Source: Acidobacteriota bacterium (GTDB taxonomy: Bacteria; Acidobacteriota; Terriglobia; Acidiferrales; UBA7541). Taken from it: a stretch of DNA of 64,000 nt. The translations under genes and the position numbers were made by a program. Below the pieces are notes generated by a model, which saw only the letters and a list, made by a program, of their open reading frames with translations, searched no databases and was not told the origin of the DNA. The stretch is taken from the NCBI GenBank assembly GCA_003223245.1, contig QHYI01000138.1, positions 1 through 64,000 on the forward strand. Reading direction: 5' to 3'. Shown here one piece after another: positions 6,598 through 16,481 of the stretch. How positions within the stretch are numbered: the first letter of the stretch is position 1; every line of letters begins with the position of its first letter.

Positions 6598-8651
6598 AGC
6601 GCCAGCCAGTCGAGAAACGTTTTATACCAGAACTGCGCGTTTTGCGGCTTGAGCACCCAGTGACCTTCGTCGGGGAAAACAACGAGTTTTGACGGCACGC
6701 CTTGCCGCTGCAGCGCGCTAAAGAATTCCAATGATTGCGTGTATGGGACGCGGTAATCGCGCTCGCCGCAGATGACGAGCGTGGGCGTTTTGAATTTGCC
6801 GAGTTCGCCGGCATAGGTGACGGGAGCCCACTTGTGGTAGCTCTCCGGATTCGACCACGGCGTGCCTTGCATGTCATGTTCTTCGAACCACAATTCCTCG
6901 GTGGCGTACATCGCCACTTTGTCGTATACGCCCGCGTGGCTGATGATGGCCTTGAAGCGCCCGTTATGCGTGGCGATCCAGTCGGCCATATAGCCGCCGT
7001 AGGAGCCACCGGCAGCGGCCATGCGCGCGCCATCGATAAATGGAAATTTTTTCAGCGCATAATCCACGCCGTCCATCACGTCGACGTAAGCTTTGCCGCC
7101 CCAGTCGTTGGTGATTTCGTCGGTAAACTTCTGGCCGTAGCCGGTTGAGCCGCGGCGGTTGATCATCAGCGTGAGGTAGCCGGGAGCGGAGAAGACTTCG
7201 GGGTTCCAGCGGTAACCCCAGGCATTCGACCACATGGTTTGCGGGCCGCCATGAAGCAGCACAAGCAGAGGATATTTTTTGCTGGCGTTGAAATTCGGCG
7301 GGCGAATCACCATCGCTTGCACTTTTGTGCCTTCGGCGCCTTCAAACCAAAAGGTCTCCTGCGGATTCATCTCAAGAGTGGCAAGAATTGAAGCGTTGTG
7401 GTGAGTGAGTTGGCGAACGTTGGAGCCATCTGTGTTGGCGGCAAAAACCTCCGCCGGCATTGTTAGGCTGGTGCGTTCGAACGCCATGGTTTTTTCCGTG
7501 CTGCCCGGACCGCTAAAGGAAAGGGCGGAATTGTAGGTGTCCGCGAGGATTTTCTTGGGTTCGGCGCCGGGACGCGCGGCCATTTCGTACAACGGCTTTT
7601 GCGTTTCGTTTTCGGCGGTGAAATAAATGGACTTGCTGTCCGCGGACCAGCCGAGTTCATCGGCGCTGCGATCGAAGCCTTCGGTCAGATTTTCGCTCTT
7701 TCCGGTCCGGCGATCGTAGAGCATCACGCGCCAGCGGTCCGATTCGTACTCGGGAGCGAGCTGAGCGTGATAGGCGATGTATTTTCCGTCGGGCGAATAC
7801 ACCGGCCCGCCGTCAAAACCCGGCTGCTTGGTAAGCTGTTGGATTTCGCCTCCCGCAAGGGGCACAGTGAACAAATCACCGTTGGTGCTGATGGCTTCCA
7901 TTTTGTCGGTGACGGCAGTGAAGCAGATTTCTTTGCTGTCGGGCGAAAAGTTAATGTCGCTTGGACCGCCGCGCTCATCGGGAGGAACGTCGTAGTCGGC
8001 CCCGGGAGTGAGGTCGCGGGGAGCGGCGCTGCCATCGGCAGGAACGACAAACAAGTGACTGCGCTTGCCTTCGTTCCAGTGAGTCCAGTGGCGATAGAGA
8101 AGGTGCTCGGCGACGTGAGCCTTCACTTGGTTCTTTTCTTTTTCTTCATCACGCTTTTTGTTGCAGTCATCGTCTTTGCAGTCGGGATAGACGGGGGAAG
8201 TAAACGCAATCGTCCTTCCGTCGGGAGACCATTTCACGAGATCGGCGCTGGTGGATCGTTTCGTGAGGAGCTGGGCTTCGCCGCCTTCGAGAGAAAGCAA
8301 ATAGACCTGGGACTCGCCGCTGCGGGAGGAGAGAAACGCGATGGTCTTGCCGTCCGGTGACCAGACCGGGGAGGAATCGCGCCCGCTTTGCGTAAGCTGC
8401 TGCCGAGCTCCGCCAGAGGTGGAAACCATCCAGATGTTGGCGACGTTGCGGTTGGCGTCCATGTCCGGAGTGGCCAACGTATAGGCGACCCATTTTCCGT
8501 CGGGAGAGATTTGCGGCTCGGCGACGCGATGCATTTTGATCATGTCGTCGAAAGTGATCGGATGTTTCGCGGCCTGCTGCGCTGAGATAGTGAATCCCCA
8601 TGCCCATACCAAGGCGCTGGCGAGAGCACAACGCAGAGAAAGGCCTTTCAT
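6585..8651 (-). CDS. Exported S9 family prolyl-oligopeptidase-type peptidase
   Basis: A 688-residue serine peptidase with a signal peptide ending at FTISAQQ. Residues about 30-410 form a propeller with PD40/TolB-like repeats (ISPDGKWVAYTLA, WSPDGKTIAFLSS, WSPDGRTIAFTSP, YSPDGKYIAYH). The C-terminal alpha/beta hydrolase domain has LHGGPQTMWSNAW (oxyanion region), the nucleophile in GGSYGG (Ser about 550), the Asp in CGERDYRVP and the His in DEGHWVLKP, so the triad is complete. It cleaves peptides, probably in the periplasm. The start ATG at 8651 follows AGGAGA. It lies 53 bases downstream of an amino-acid permease gene in the same direction, which suggests peptide scavenging linked to uptake. 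Confidence 0.88.
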   Translation of the reverse strand: MKGLSLRCALASALVWAWGFTISAQQAAKHPITFDDMIKMHRVAEPQISPDGKWVAYTLATPDMDANRNVANIWMVSTSGGARQQLTQSGRDSSPVWSPDGKTIAFLSSRSGESQVYLLSLEGGEAQLLTKRSTSADLVKWSPDGRTIAFTSPVYPDCKDDDCNKKRDEEKEKNQVKAHVAEHLLYRHWTHWNEGKRSHLFVVPADGSAAPRDLTPGADYDVPPDERGGPSDINFSPDSKEICFTAVTDKMEAISTNGDLFTVPLAGGEIQQLTKQPGFDGGPVYSPDGKYIAYHAQLAPEYESDRWRVMLYDRRTGKSENLTEGFDRSADELGWSADSKSIYFTAENETQKPLYEMAARPGAEPKKILADTYNSALSFSGPGSTEKTMAFERTSLTMPAEVFAANTDGSNVRQLTHHNASILATLEMNPQETFWFEGAEGTKVQAMVIRPPNFNASKKYPLLVLLHGGPQTMWSNAWGYRWNPEVFSAPGYLTLMINRRGSTGYGQKFTDEITNDWGGKAYVDVMDGVDYALKKFPFIDGARMAAAGGSYGGYMADWIATHNGRFKAIISHAGVYDKVAMYATEELWFEEHDMQGTPWSNPESYHKWAPVTYAGELGKFKTPTLVICGERDYRVPYTQSLEFFSALQRQGVPSKLVVFPDEGHWVLKPQNAQFWYKTFLDWLALYLK

Positions 8652-8678
8652 TTCTTTTCTCCTGAAATTGCTAAGGTG

Positions 8679-8696
8679 AAGGTCCTGCAGAACCTT
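8679..8696. promoter_or_regulatory. Imperfect palindrome between the permease and peptidase genes
   Basis: AAGGT and ACCTT flank a central CTGCAG in an 18-base near-palindrome within the 53-base gap. It could be an operator or a transcript hairpin; nothing identifies a binding protein. Confidence 0.2.
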
Positions 8697-8704
8697 GGAT
8701 GATG

Positions 8705-10054
8705 TCACGTTTCCGGAGCGAATCCAATAGCGCGGCTGCGCGCCCAGAGCCAATTGACGAAAGCAAGGCTGGCAGTAGCGACGATCACAAGAAATTCGCC
8801 GGGATGCATGTGCGTGACGAGAAGGCCGCAAAAAAGAAGCGCAAGCGCGGAAACAAAAATTCCAGCAGGAAGGCGGAAAGCATCGAAGTCCGGATGTTTC
8901 TTGCGCAGCACGGGCAAAGCGGCAGCGACTGACCCGTAGACAAAAAGGCGCGCGACGCTCGAGAGCAGAGCGTTCCAGCGGAAATCGCCGGCGATGGAAA
9001 AAATCAACAGCAGCAGGGCAAAGATCATGATGGAGACATGCGGCGTTCGAAACCGTGAATGCACGCTGCCGAAGAAAGCTGGGAAATCGCCGTGTTCGCC
9101 CATGGCAAAGGTGACGCGCGGCGTGTGTAGAATGTTGGCGCTGAGATAGCCGTAGGCAGAGACGAGAGTGCCTGCGGCAACGATGCGTACGGCCCAATGC
9201 GGCAAAAAGCGGCGCGCGGAGTCGACAACGGGAGCGCCGGACGCGCCGGCATTCGGAATCGAGTGGATGACGAGATACTGCACAGCGATGTAGAGCAGCG
9301 TGGTCGCGCCGATGGCCACGAAGAGCGCGAAAGGAATGTCTTTGCGCGCGTCGCGGGTTTCACCGGAAGCGATGAGCGCCGCTTCAAATCCGCCGTAGGA
9401 GTAAATCATCAGAAGCAGAGCTTCGAACCAATCGGCGGAAGTGGCGAGAGAAGGTGCCGGATTCGCGCGCAGGTTAGGATGAAACGCGAGCGCGGTGAGA
9501 CCGGTGATGACGAAGAAAGCGAGTAAGCTCACTTTCGTGACGGTAAAAATGTTGCTCAGCTGATTGCCGCCAACAACGCCGCGATAGTTTACGATGGCGA
9601 GAAATCCGATGAGAGCGGTGAGAATCGCTGCACGTGGAAGCGGCTTGGTTGCGCCGGGGAAAAATTCGGTCAAATAGGTGATGAAGAGATTAGCCACTGC
9701 GGAAACGGCGGCGATGCGCGTCAGCCAAGTCAGCCAGCCATTTTGAATCGCGAGAAAGCGCCCGAAAGCCACGCGCGTGTAAAGATACGGCCCGCCGGTT
9801 TCCCGGAATTGCGAAGCGACTTCGGCCATGCACGCGGCGATGACGGCGACGATCGCAAAAGCCACGAAGAAGCCCACGGGGCTCAACCTGCCAAGACGAG
9901 CCGCGATCAGTGCGGGCAAGCCAAAAATGCTGGCGCCGACCATAGTGTTGACCATGAGCGCAGCGAGGCTCCAGCGGCCAATGGTGCGAACGAGTCCGGC
10001 GTGAGTTTCGGCCAAGGGTGAGTCCGCCTGTCTTTTGGTGCGACTTCGCTTCAA
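8705..10054 (-). CDS. APC superfamily amino-acid permease
   Basis: A 449-residue transporter with about twelve hydrophobic helices. The first helix has the APC signature MVNTMVGASIFGLPALIA, where the unwound G.SIFG segment binds the amino acid backbone. Further family features are AEVASQFRETGGPYLYTR and the YSYGGFEAALIASGE segment in the middle of the protein. It should sit in the inner membrane and carry amino acids by proton or sodium coupling; the substrate is not predictable. The start is a TTG (10054) with a weak ribosome site, so the N-terminus is uncertain. It is probably co-transcribed with the downstream S9 peptidase. Confidence 0.82.
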   Translation of the reverse strand: MKRSRTKRQADSPLAETHAGLVRTIGRWSLAALMVNTMVGASIFGLPALIAARLGRLSPVGFFVAFAIVAVIAACMAEVASQFRETGGPYLYTRVAFGRFLAIQNGWLTWLTRIAAVSAVANLFITYLTEFFPGATKPLPRAAILTALIGFLAIVNYRGVVGGNQLSNIFTVTKVSLLAFFVITGLTALAFHPNLRANPAPSLATSADWFEALLLMIYSYGGFEAALIASGETRDARKDIPFALFVAIGATTLLYIAVQYLVIHSIPNAGASGAPVVDSARRFLPHWAVRIVAAGTLVSAYGYLSANILHTPRVTFAMGEHGDFPAFFGSVHSRFRTPHVSIMIFALLLLIFSIAGDFRWNALLSSVARLFVYGSVAAALPVLRKKHPDFDAFRLPAGIFVSALALLFCGLLVTHMHPGEFLVIVATASLAFVNWLWARSRAIGFAPET

Positions 10055-10220
10055 GTTCCCAAGAGCGGCGTCAGGCTAACACAAGATCGTGTGCAAGCAA
10101 CCGGCTAGCAACGAGGCACGGACCAGTTGAGATGCTTCGGCTGCAAGAAACGCGGCCTCAGGATGACCCGGTAAGTTGGTGATGCTGGCGAGTCTGCTAC
10201 AATCTTTGCCCGGACCAAGC

Positions 10221-11555
10221 ATGCCAACGAGCGGACTTTTTTCCCGAAATCTAAAAAAGGCATTTCCCATTGCGACGCGCGGGGAAGGCTGCTGGATTGT
10301 CGATCAGAACGGCCGCCGTTTCTTGGACGCGGCGGGGCAAGCCGCTGTAGTGAGCATCGGCCACGGCGTTCGAGAAATCGGGCACGCAATGGCGGAACAA
10401 GCCGCGCAAATCGCCTTCGCGCACACTTCGCAATTCCACACCGAGCCCGCGGAAAAATTGGCGGTACGCTTGCTGGCGCTGGCGCCGCCGAATTTTCGCA
10501 ACGGCGGGCGTGTGTACTTCACGTCGGGTGGTTCGGAAGCAACAGAAACGGCCATCAAGCTGGTGCGGCAGTTTCACGTGGAGACCGGGCAGCCGCAGCG
10601 CTACCGCGTGCTGTCGCGGCGGCAAAGCTACCACGGAAGCACGCTCGGCGCGATGAGCGTCAGCGGAAACGTGGCGCGGCGTGCGCCGTATGCTCCGCTG
10701 ATTCCAGAGTGGGGACACATCGCCCCGTGTTTCTGCTATCACTGCCCGTTCAACAAAACTTTTCCGGAATGCGAGATCGCCTGTGCGGAAGACCTCGAAA
10801 CGTTTGTGCGCGAGCATCAGACGGAGACAGTGGCAGCGTTTATTTTCGAGCCGGTGGTTGGCGCAACGCTCGGCGCTGCGGCGCCTCCGGATGGTTATGC
10901 CAAGCGGATCGCGGAGATTTGCGACAAGCACGGTATTTTGCTGATCGCGGATGAAGTAATGACCGGAATTGGCCGCACGGGAAAACCTTTCGCCGTGCAG
11001 CATTGGGGCATCAAGCCGGACATTATTTTGGTGGGGAAGGGAGTGGCCAGCGGCTATGCGCCCCTCGGCGGCGTTCTCGCTTCGGCGCGAGTCGTGGAGG
11101 CAATCGGAGCGGGCTCGGGCGCGTTCACGCACGGCTTCACGTATCAAGCGCATCCCGTGTGCACGGCGGCGGGCAATGCGGTTCTGGACTATCTCGAAAC
11201 GCACATGCTCTTCGAACGCGTGAGCCCAGCTGGGAAAAATCTGCGCGAGGCGCTTTCTCGGCTGGAAAAGCATCCGCATGTCGGCGACATTCGAGGCCTG
11301 GGGCTGCTGCTGGGCGTGGAATTTGTCAAAGATAAGGCCACGCGCGAACCTTTCTTGAAGTCGGACAATGTTGCGGAAAAAGTCCGTCAGGCCGCTGTGG
11401 CCGAAGGAGTGCTGACGTATCCGACGCAGGGCTGCGTCGACGGGCACCGTGGCGATCACCTCCTGCTCGCGCCGCCGTTTACCATTTCCGAGGAAGAGTG
11501 CAAGCTCGTCGAGAACGCATTATCATCGGCGCTCAAAAAAGTCTTCCCCTCGTGA
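10221..11555 (+). CDS. PLP-dependent class III aminotransferase
   Basis: A 444-residue fold-type I enzyme. Visible family landmarks are the N-terminal GEGCWIVDQNGRRFLDAAG, the phosphate-binding TSGGSEATETAIKLVRQ, YHGSTLGAMSVSG, the cofactor aspartate in LIADEVMTGIGRTGK, and the Schiff-base lysine in ILVGKGVASGYAPLGG, then THGFTYQAHPV. It would move an amino group from an amine or omega-amino acid to a keto acid; the substrate cannot be read from sequence. An internal CFCYHCPF segment with closely spaced cysteines is a feature of one soil-bacterial subgroup. I prefer the ATG at 10221; the frame is open further upstream but without support. The M28 peptidase gene follows closely. Confidence 0.85.
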   Translation: MPTSGLFSRNLKKAFPIATRGEGCWIVDQNGRRFLDAAGQAAVVSIGHGVREIGHAMAEQAAQIAFAHTSQFHTEPAEKLAVRLLALAPPNFRNGGRVYFTSGGSEATETAIKLVRQFHVETGQPQRYRVLSRRQSYHGSTLGAMSVSGNVARRAPYAPLIPEWGHIAPCFCYHCPFNKTFPECEIACAEDLETFVREHQTETVAAFIFEPVVGATLGAAAPPDGYAKRIAEICDKHGILLIADEVMTGIGRTGKPFAVQHWGIKPDIILVGKGVASGYAPLGGVLASARVVEAIGAGSGAFTHGFTYQAHPVCTAAGNAVLDYLETHMLFERVSPAGKNLREALSRLEKHPHVGDIRGLGLLLGVEFVKDKATREPFLKSDNVAEKVRQAAVAEGVLTYPTQGCVDGHRGDHLLLAPPFTISEEECKLVENALSSALKKVFPS

Positions 11556-11595
11556 TTCGATCGTTCATTTGCGCGGCTTGCGGAGAGCCAACCTT

Positions 11596-13797
11596 TTGAC
11601 GCGAAAATTCTCATTGGCAGAGGCCTTTTGTAACGCCGCGCTGCTGGCTCTTTGCGCCGTCATTTTTGCCCGGCAGCAGGAAGCTCCTTCCTTTCCCCCT
11701 TCCACACCGATTCGTGGTTTCACGCTTGCCCACGCGATGGCAGAGCACAAGCTCGAAACGGAATTTCAAGCGATTCCTTCGCCGCAGAAGGCGCGGGAGT
11801 GGCACCGAACGTTCACAGCAGAGCCGCATCCGGCGGCATCCGAGCGCAACAATCAGCTTGCAGACTTCATCGCGGACCAGTGGCGCAAGCAGGGCTGGGA
11901 AGACGTGACGTTGCGGCGCTACGACGTGCTGCATTCGCGCCCGCGCAGCGTCTCGCTGGAAATGACCGCGCCGGTGCATTACACAGCGTCGCTGCGCGAA
12001 GAACCTTACGAAGTCGATCCGGATACGAAGAATCCTGCCGTTTTGGGAGCGTTCTTTGGATACTCGGCCTCGCGCGAGGTGACAGCGGATGTAGTTTACG
12101 CGCACAGCGGGAATCCCGAGGACTACAATGTGCTGCGGAAGAACGGCATCAGCGTCAAAGGGAAAATTGTGCTGGCGCGCTATTCGAATCCGTACAGCTA
12201 CCGCGGATTCAAAGCGCTGACCGCGGAACGCGAAGGCGCGGCCGCCCTGCTGATTTATTCCGACCCTGCGGAAGACGGCTTCGCGCAAGGGAAAGTGTTT
12301 CCTGACGGGCCGTGGGGTCCGGAGAGCCACATTCAGCGCGGAGCGATTACTTACGACTACATCGTGCCGGGAGACCCCACCACGCCGGGCTGGGCTTCGG
12401 TTCCCGGTGCGAGGCACATCAAGCCGGAAGACGCGCGCTCGCTGCCGAACATTCCAGCGCTGCCTCTTTCCTGGCACGATGCGAAACCGCTGCTGGAAAA
12501 CATGAACGGTGCGGAGGCCCCGAAGAGTTGGCAGGGAGCGCTGCCGATCAAATACCGGCTAACTGGAGCCGTAAAGGCGCACGTGAAAGTGGACATGGAC
12601 ACGAGCTTCCAGCCGTACACAGTGGTGGAGGGGCGCATTCGCGGGAGCGAGTTGCCCGACGAATGGGTGCTGGTCGGGAACCACCGCGATGCATGGGTTT
12701 TTGGCGGCGTCGATCCATCGAGCGGAACAGCATCGATGATGGAGCTGACGCGCGCGCTCGGCGAGCTAAAGCGGCGCGGAATGCGGCCGCGGCGCACGGT
12801 GATCGCCTGCAGTTGGGACGGCGAAGAGTACGCGCTGACAGGCTCGACCGAATGGGGGGAGCAGTTCGCCGACGACTTGAAGAAAAGGCTGGTGGCGTAT
12901 TTGAACGTGGACGAATCCGTGGCGGGTGCGGCGACGGCGGCCGGCCCCGAGGGTCTAAGTTTTTCGCCTTCGGCGGTGGCTTCGCTCGCGCCGATGCTCG
13001 TAGAAGCTTCGAAAGATGCGCACGCGCCTTCAGGAAAAACGCTTTACGAAGCGTGGCGGGCGACGAGCAAGCGCGACGAAAAAGCCGACGCGCCTCGGCT
13101 CGACAGCACGCTGGTCGAAACGCGCATCGGGAGCGGGTCGGACCACACGATCTTTCTCAATCATCTGGGACGGCCGGTGATCAATCTAGGATTCAGCGGC
13201 GATTACGGCGTCTATCACTCGATGTACGACGATCACTATTGGATGGAGCATATGGGCGACCCCACGTTCCAATACCACATGGCCCTGACGGATATTTGGG
13301 GACTGCTGGCGCTGCGCCTAGCAAACGCGGATGTGCTGCCGTATGACTTCGGATTCAATGCCATGGCCCTGGACCATTTTCTGACGCAACTGGAAGTGAG
13401 CAACAAAATTGACAAGCACAAGCTGAAACTGAAGAAGCTCCGCGAACGCATCGCCGATTTTCAAAATGCAGGAAACGAACTGCGTGAGGCGGTGGAACAA
13501 GAACTGCGTTCCGGGGCGATTTCTGCGGAAAAGATGCAGCGGCTAAATGAGCAGCTCTTGCAAGTGGAGTCGAACTGGCTCGATCCTAATGGAATTCCCG
13601 GGCGGCCGTGGTTCCAGCATTTGCTGTACGCTGCGCGCTACACCTATGCACATCTGGAGTTTCCCGGGCTGACCGAAGCGGTGGAAAAGCGCGACTGGAA
13701 GCTGGCTTCGGAACAGGCGGCGCTGATTGAACAGGCGCTCGAGAAGAATACCGAATTGCTGCGAAAAGCAAAGAATTCCTGGGAGAAGAGCAATTGA
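11596..13797 (+). CDS. M28B (glutamate carboxypeptidase II-like) metallopeptidase
   Basis: A 733-residue exported peptidase. After a signal/anchor segment (AALLALCAVIFA) it has a protease-associated domain at about 120-260 (VVYAHSGNPEDY, KGKIVLARYSNPYSYRGFK), then the M28 core with two-zinc ligands: His363 in NHRDAWVFGGVDPSSG with its Asp, the catalytic Glu pair near 410 in WDGEEYALTGSTEW, Asp in LNVDESV and a final His in YGVYHSMYDDHYW. The C-terminal 130 residues match the transferrin-receptor-like dimerisation domain. It probably trims acidic or general peptides in the periplasm. The start is probably TTG at 11596, 9 bases after GGAGAG; TTG 11614 is an alternative. The stop overlaps the next start (TGATG). 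Confidence 0.85.
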   Translation: MTRKFSLAEAFCNAALLALCAVIFARQQEAPSFPPSTPIRGFTLAHAMAEHKLETEFQAIPSPQKAREWHRTFTAEPHPAASERNNQLADFIADQWRKQGWEDVTLRRYDVLHSRPRSVSLEMTAPVHYTASLREEPYEVDPDTKNPAVLGAFFGYSASREVTADVVYAHSGNPEDYNVLRKNGISVKGKIVLARYSNPYSYRGFKALTAEREGAAALLIYSDPAEDGFAQGKVFPDGPWGPESHIQRGAITYDYIVPGDPTTPGWASVPGARHIKPEDARSLPNIPALPLSWHDAKPLLENMNGAEAPKSWQGALPIKYRLTGAVKAHVKVDMDTSFQPYTVVEGRIRGSELPDEWVLVGNHRDAWVFGGVDPSSGTASMMELTRALGELKRRGMRPRRTVIACSWDGEEYALTGSTEWGEQFADDLKKRLVAYLNVDESVAGAATAAGPEGLSFSPSAVASLAPMLVEASKDAHAPSGKTLYEAWRATSKRDEKADAPRLDSTLVETRIGSGSDHTIFLNHLGRPVINLGFSGDYGVYHSMYDDHYWMEHMGDPTFQYHMALTDIWGLLALRLANADVLPYDFGFNAMALDHFLTQLEVSNKIDKHKLKLKKLRERIADFQNAGNELREAVEQELRSGAISAEKMQRLNEQLLQVESNWLDPNGIPGRPWFQHLLYAARYTYAHLEFPGLTEAVEKRDWKLASEQAALIEQALEKNTELLRKAKNSWEKSN

Positions 13798-14990
13798 TGC
13801 GTCGCTACGCAGGTTTTTGCTGTGTCTCCATGATGTTTTATTGTGCGGCGGCTGCGTCAGGATTTGCGCAACAAGAAGGGCATCGGAAGCCGCGTGCGCG
13901 CGACCTCGGCGTGCCGTTTGACGGGACGCCGGGCCCGCTGAATGCCATTACGGACGTGGCCGGGGTCGCTGTGGGGCACACGACGCTCATCTCCGGCGAA
14001 GGCAAACTGCAGATCGGCAAAGGGCCCGTGCGTACGGGCGTGACCGCGGTGCTGCCACGCGGAAAAGATTCGATGATGAATCCTGTTTTTGCGGGTTGGT
14101 GGTCGGTCAATGGCAACGGCGAAATGACCGGCACGACCTGGGTAGAAGAGTCTGGCTTTTTGGAAGGCCCGGTGATGATTACCAACACGCACAGCGTCGG
14201 CGTCGTCCGCGACGCGGTGATTCAGTGGCGCGTAGAGCACGGGGAACCCGATCCCACGGGATATTGGTGGTCGCTGCCGGTGGTCGCCGAAACCTGGGAC
14301 GGCTGGCTGAACGACATCAACGGCTTTCACGTCAAGCCGGAGCACGCGTGGCACGCCATTGATACCGCACACGGCGGAGCCGTCGAAGAAGGCAACGTGG
14401 GCGGCGGCACGGGAATGATTTGTAACGGCTTCAAAGGCGGCATCGGCACTTCGTCGAGGAAAGCGGAGACCAAGCTGGGTAATTACACCGTCGGTGTTCT
14501 GTTGCAATGCAATTACGGCTCGCGGAAGAATTTGCGGATTGCGGGAGCGCCGATAGGCTTGGAGATCCCTGAGGATGATGCCTACGCCGATGCTTCGTTC
14601 GCGCAGGAAGACCGCGGCTCGATCATTGTGGTTGTAGCCACGGACGCTCCGCTGGTGGCGCATCAACTGAAACGGCTGGCACGACGCGTTTCGCTGGGCT
14701 TGGGACGAAACGGCAGCATCTCCGGAAACGGCTCCGGCGATATTTTCCTTGCCTTTTCGACGGCGAACTCCGGCGCGGCGAAACCGGACAGTCTCGCGCA
14801 ACTGACCATGCTGCCGAATGACCAGATGAACCCGCTGTTTGAGGCCACGGTCGAGACGACCGAAGAAGCGATCATCAATGCGATGGTGGCAGCGGAGACG
14901 ATGACCGGAATCGAAAACCACAAGGTGATTGCGCTGCCGCACGATAAGCTACGCGCGGTGCTGAAGAAATACAATCGCCTGGTCCAATGA
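13797..14990 (+). CDS. P1 family (DmpA-type) self-processing aminopeptidase
   Basis: A 397-residue protein with a signal peptide (to SGFAQQ), then the S58/P1 peptidase fold: DLGVPFDGTPGPLNAITDVAGVAVGHTT, GPVRTGVTAVLPRGK, the ITNTHSVGVVRDA segment and GGAVEEGNVGGGTGMICNGF followed by KGGIGTSSR. Family members such as DmpA and BapA cut themselves near this last region to free an N-terminal nucleophile and then release N-terminal or beta-amino residues. The later NGSISGNGSGDIFLAFSTAN is also conserved. Its ATG overlaps the M28 stop by one base, so the two peptidases are translationally coupled and may act on the same exported peptides. Confidence 0.85.
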   Translation: MRRYAGFCCVSMMFYCAAAASGFAQQEGHRKPRARDLGVPFDGTPGPLNAITDVAGVAVGHTTLISGEGKLQIGKGPVRTGVTAVLPRGKDSMMNPVFAGWWSVNGNGEMTGTTWVEESGFLEGPVMITNTHSVGVVRDAVIQWRVEHGEPDPTGYWWSLPVVAETWDGWLNDINGFHVKPEHAWHAIDTAHGGAVEEGNVGGGTGMICNGFKGGIGTSSRKAETKLGNYTVGVLLQCNYGSRKNLRIAGAPIGLEIPEDDAYADASFAQEDRGSIIVVVATDAPLVAHQLKRLARRVSLGLGRNGSISGNGSGDIFLAFSTANSGAAKPDSLAQLTMLPNDQMNPLFEATVETTEEAIINAMVAAETMTGIENHKVIALPHDKLRAVLKKYNRLVQ

Positions 14991-15028
14991 GTCGCGTATT
15001 CGTCACGCAAGAACAGCCCGCTCGACAG

Positions 15029-16228
15029 CTAAAGCACAGGCACGACGGTTTTGCGCGGCGGATGAAAGAAGGGAAGAGGGATGACCTTCGCGGAGACGGT
15101 GTGGCGCACGGCTTCGACAGTCATTTCCATGCTGAGCGAAGTACCCGGTCTGGAGCTTTCGCGGCTCACGGAGGCCAGCGCAATCATCTTTTTCAGCGTT
15201 GGAGACCAGGTAGTTGACGTGGCTTTGCCAATCTGGCGCCCGCCGCGATACACCGGTACGGCGACACGCGAGGCCATGCTAGGAACTTGCGGCGCCATTT
15301 TTAGCTTGTCATAAAGGGCTTCCACTTCGTCCCAATTGATTTCCAGTCCAACCAGCGCGCGCGCCGCGCCTTTCTTTGCTTCCTGCACCAGCGCTTGGCG
15401 ACCGACGAAATTTTCCTTCTGCAAGTCAACCAGCTTGCCCAGGCCAATTTCAAACGGAGTGTACTTTTGCGATTCGATGAGAGCTTTCTTGCTCGAAATG
15501 TAGTCGACTTCGATCAAAATTAAGCCTGCTTCGATGCGCGCGATATCCAGCGCAACCATGCCCGCAGCGTGAATGTCGAACGCTTTTCCCTTTGCAATAA
15601 GCGCATCCCAGACTTTTAAGGCGTCGATCCAGGGCATCCAGATTTCGAAGCCCAGATCGCCGGTGTACCCCGTGCGGGAAATGTCCACAGGAACGCCCGC
15701 GATTTTTCCTCGCGTGACGCGAAAATATTTCAGGTTGTCGATGGGAGCGTCGGTCACTTCGCGCAGAACCCGGCCGGACACGGGTCCTTGAAGAGCAAGA
15801 GCAGCGGTTTGCTCGGAAATATCTTCAATCTTCACGTCGAGGGCCAGAGCGTTTTGCTGGAACCACCGCAAGCTGGGATCGGCAGCCGTCCAGCGATATT
15901 CGTTTTCGCCCAGGCGCGTGATGGTGCCGTCGTCGATGACTTTGCCTTCGGGATCGCACCAGCAGCAGTAAATGACCTGATCGACGGCCACTTTGTTGAT
16001 GTCGCGAGCGATGACGCGGTTGACGAACTTTGTGGCGTCACGGCCCGTAACGCGATATTTGAAGAGCGGAGAAATATCGATGAGCGCGGCGGAATTGCGG
16101 ATGGCGTTGTATTCGTGCTCATGCGTCATCTCGTAGACGCTGACCGTGTAGTAGCCCGACCATTCGCGATAGCTCAGGCTTTCGCACAGCGCCAAAGTGC
16201 GCTCATGAAAGGCAGTTCCAATCGGCAC
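15029..16228 (-). CDS. GcvT-like tetrahydrofolate-dependent aminomethyltransferase family protein
   Basis: A 399-residue protein of the GcvT/DmdA fold. Landmarks are the N-terminal AALIDISPLFKYRVTGRDATKFVNRVIARD, GKVIDDGTITRLGENEY, LALQGPVSGRVL, the SRTGYTGDLGFEIW folate-binding segment, RIEAGLILIEVDY, and a C-terminal domain with VYRGGRQIGKATSTTWSP. True GcvT transfers the aminomethyl group of the H protein to folate; relatives demethylate dimethylglycine, sarcosine or DMSP. No gcvH or gcvP is nearby, and the gene is divergent from two FAD oxidoreductases, so a demethylase role is at least as likely. GTG start with GGAGG 5 bases upstream. Confidence 0.8.
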   Translation of the reverse strand: MPIGTAFHERTLALCESLSYREWSGYYTVSVYEMTHEHEYNAIRNSAALIDISPLFKYRVTGRDATKFVNRVIARDINKVAVDQVIYCCWCDPEGKVIDDGTITRLGENEYRWTAADPSLRWFQQNALALDVKIEDISEQTAALALQGPVSGRVLREVTDAPIDNLKYFRVTRGKIAGVPVDISRTGYTGDLGFEIWMPWIDALKVWDALIAKGKAFDIHAAGMVALDIARIEAGLILIEVDYISSKKALIESQKYTPFEIGLGKLVDLQKENFVGRQALVQEAKKGAARALVGLEINWDEVEALYDKLKMAPQVPSMASRVAVPVYRGGRQIGKATSTTWSPTLKKMIALASVSRESSRPGTSLSMEMTVEAVRHTVSAKVIPLPFFHPPRKTVVPVL

Positions 16229-16481
16229 GATTCCTCCGTAGGCAAATTCCCCAAAATGACCGCGGCGAACACGGAATTATAGGTGCGAATTCGCTGCGCT
16301 CGCAACACACGCTAAGGGAGATTCGGGGAAACGAGGTTTCTGGGGGTTGCATGTGCCCATGGCGGCGGGCGGCAACTATCGGTCTTGTTCCGCGACCTTG
16401 TGCCCTATCCGGGGTGTCAGTAGAATATTCATTCTTTGCTTCCCGCATTTTCTCTATTGCGTCATCTCGGAGTCTGACTGC

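Noticed and set aside
7599-8360. Plus-strand open frame of 253 codons inside the S9 peptidase gene
   Set aside because: Antisense shadow of the PD40 repeats; composition follows the complementary codons and no motif is seen.
10251-11459. Minus-strand open frame of 402 codons opposite the aminotransferase
   Set aside because: The plus strand carries all PLP-enzyme motifs; the minus frame is a high-GC mirror.
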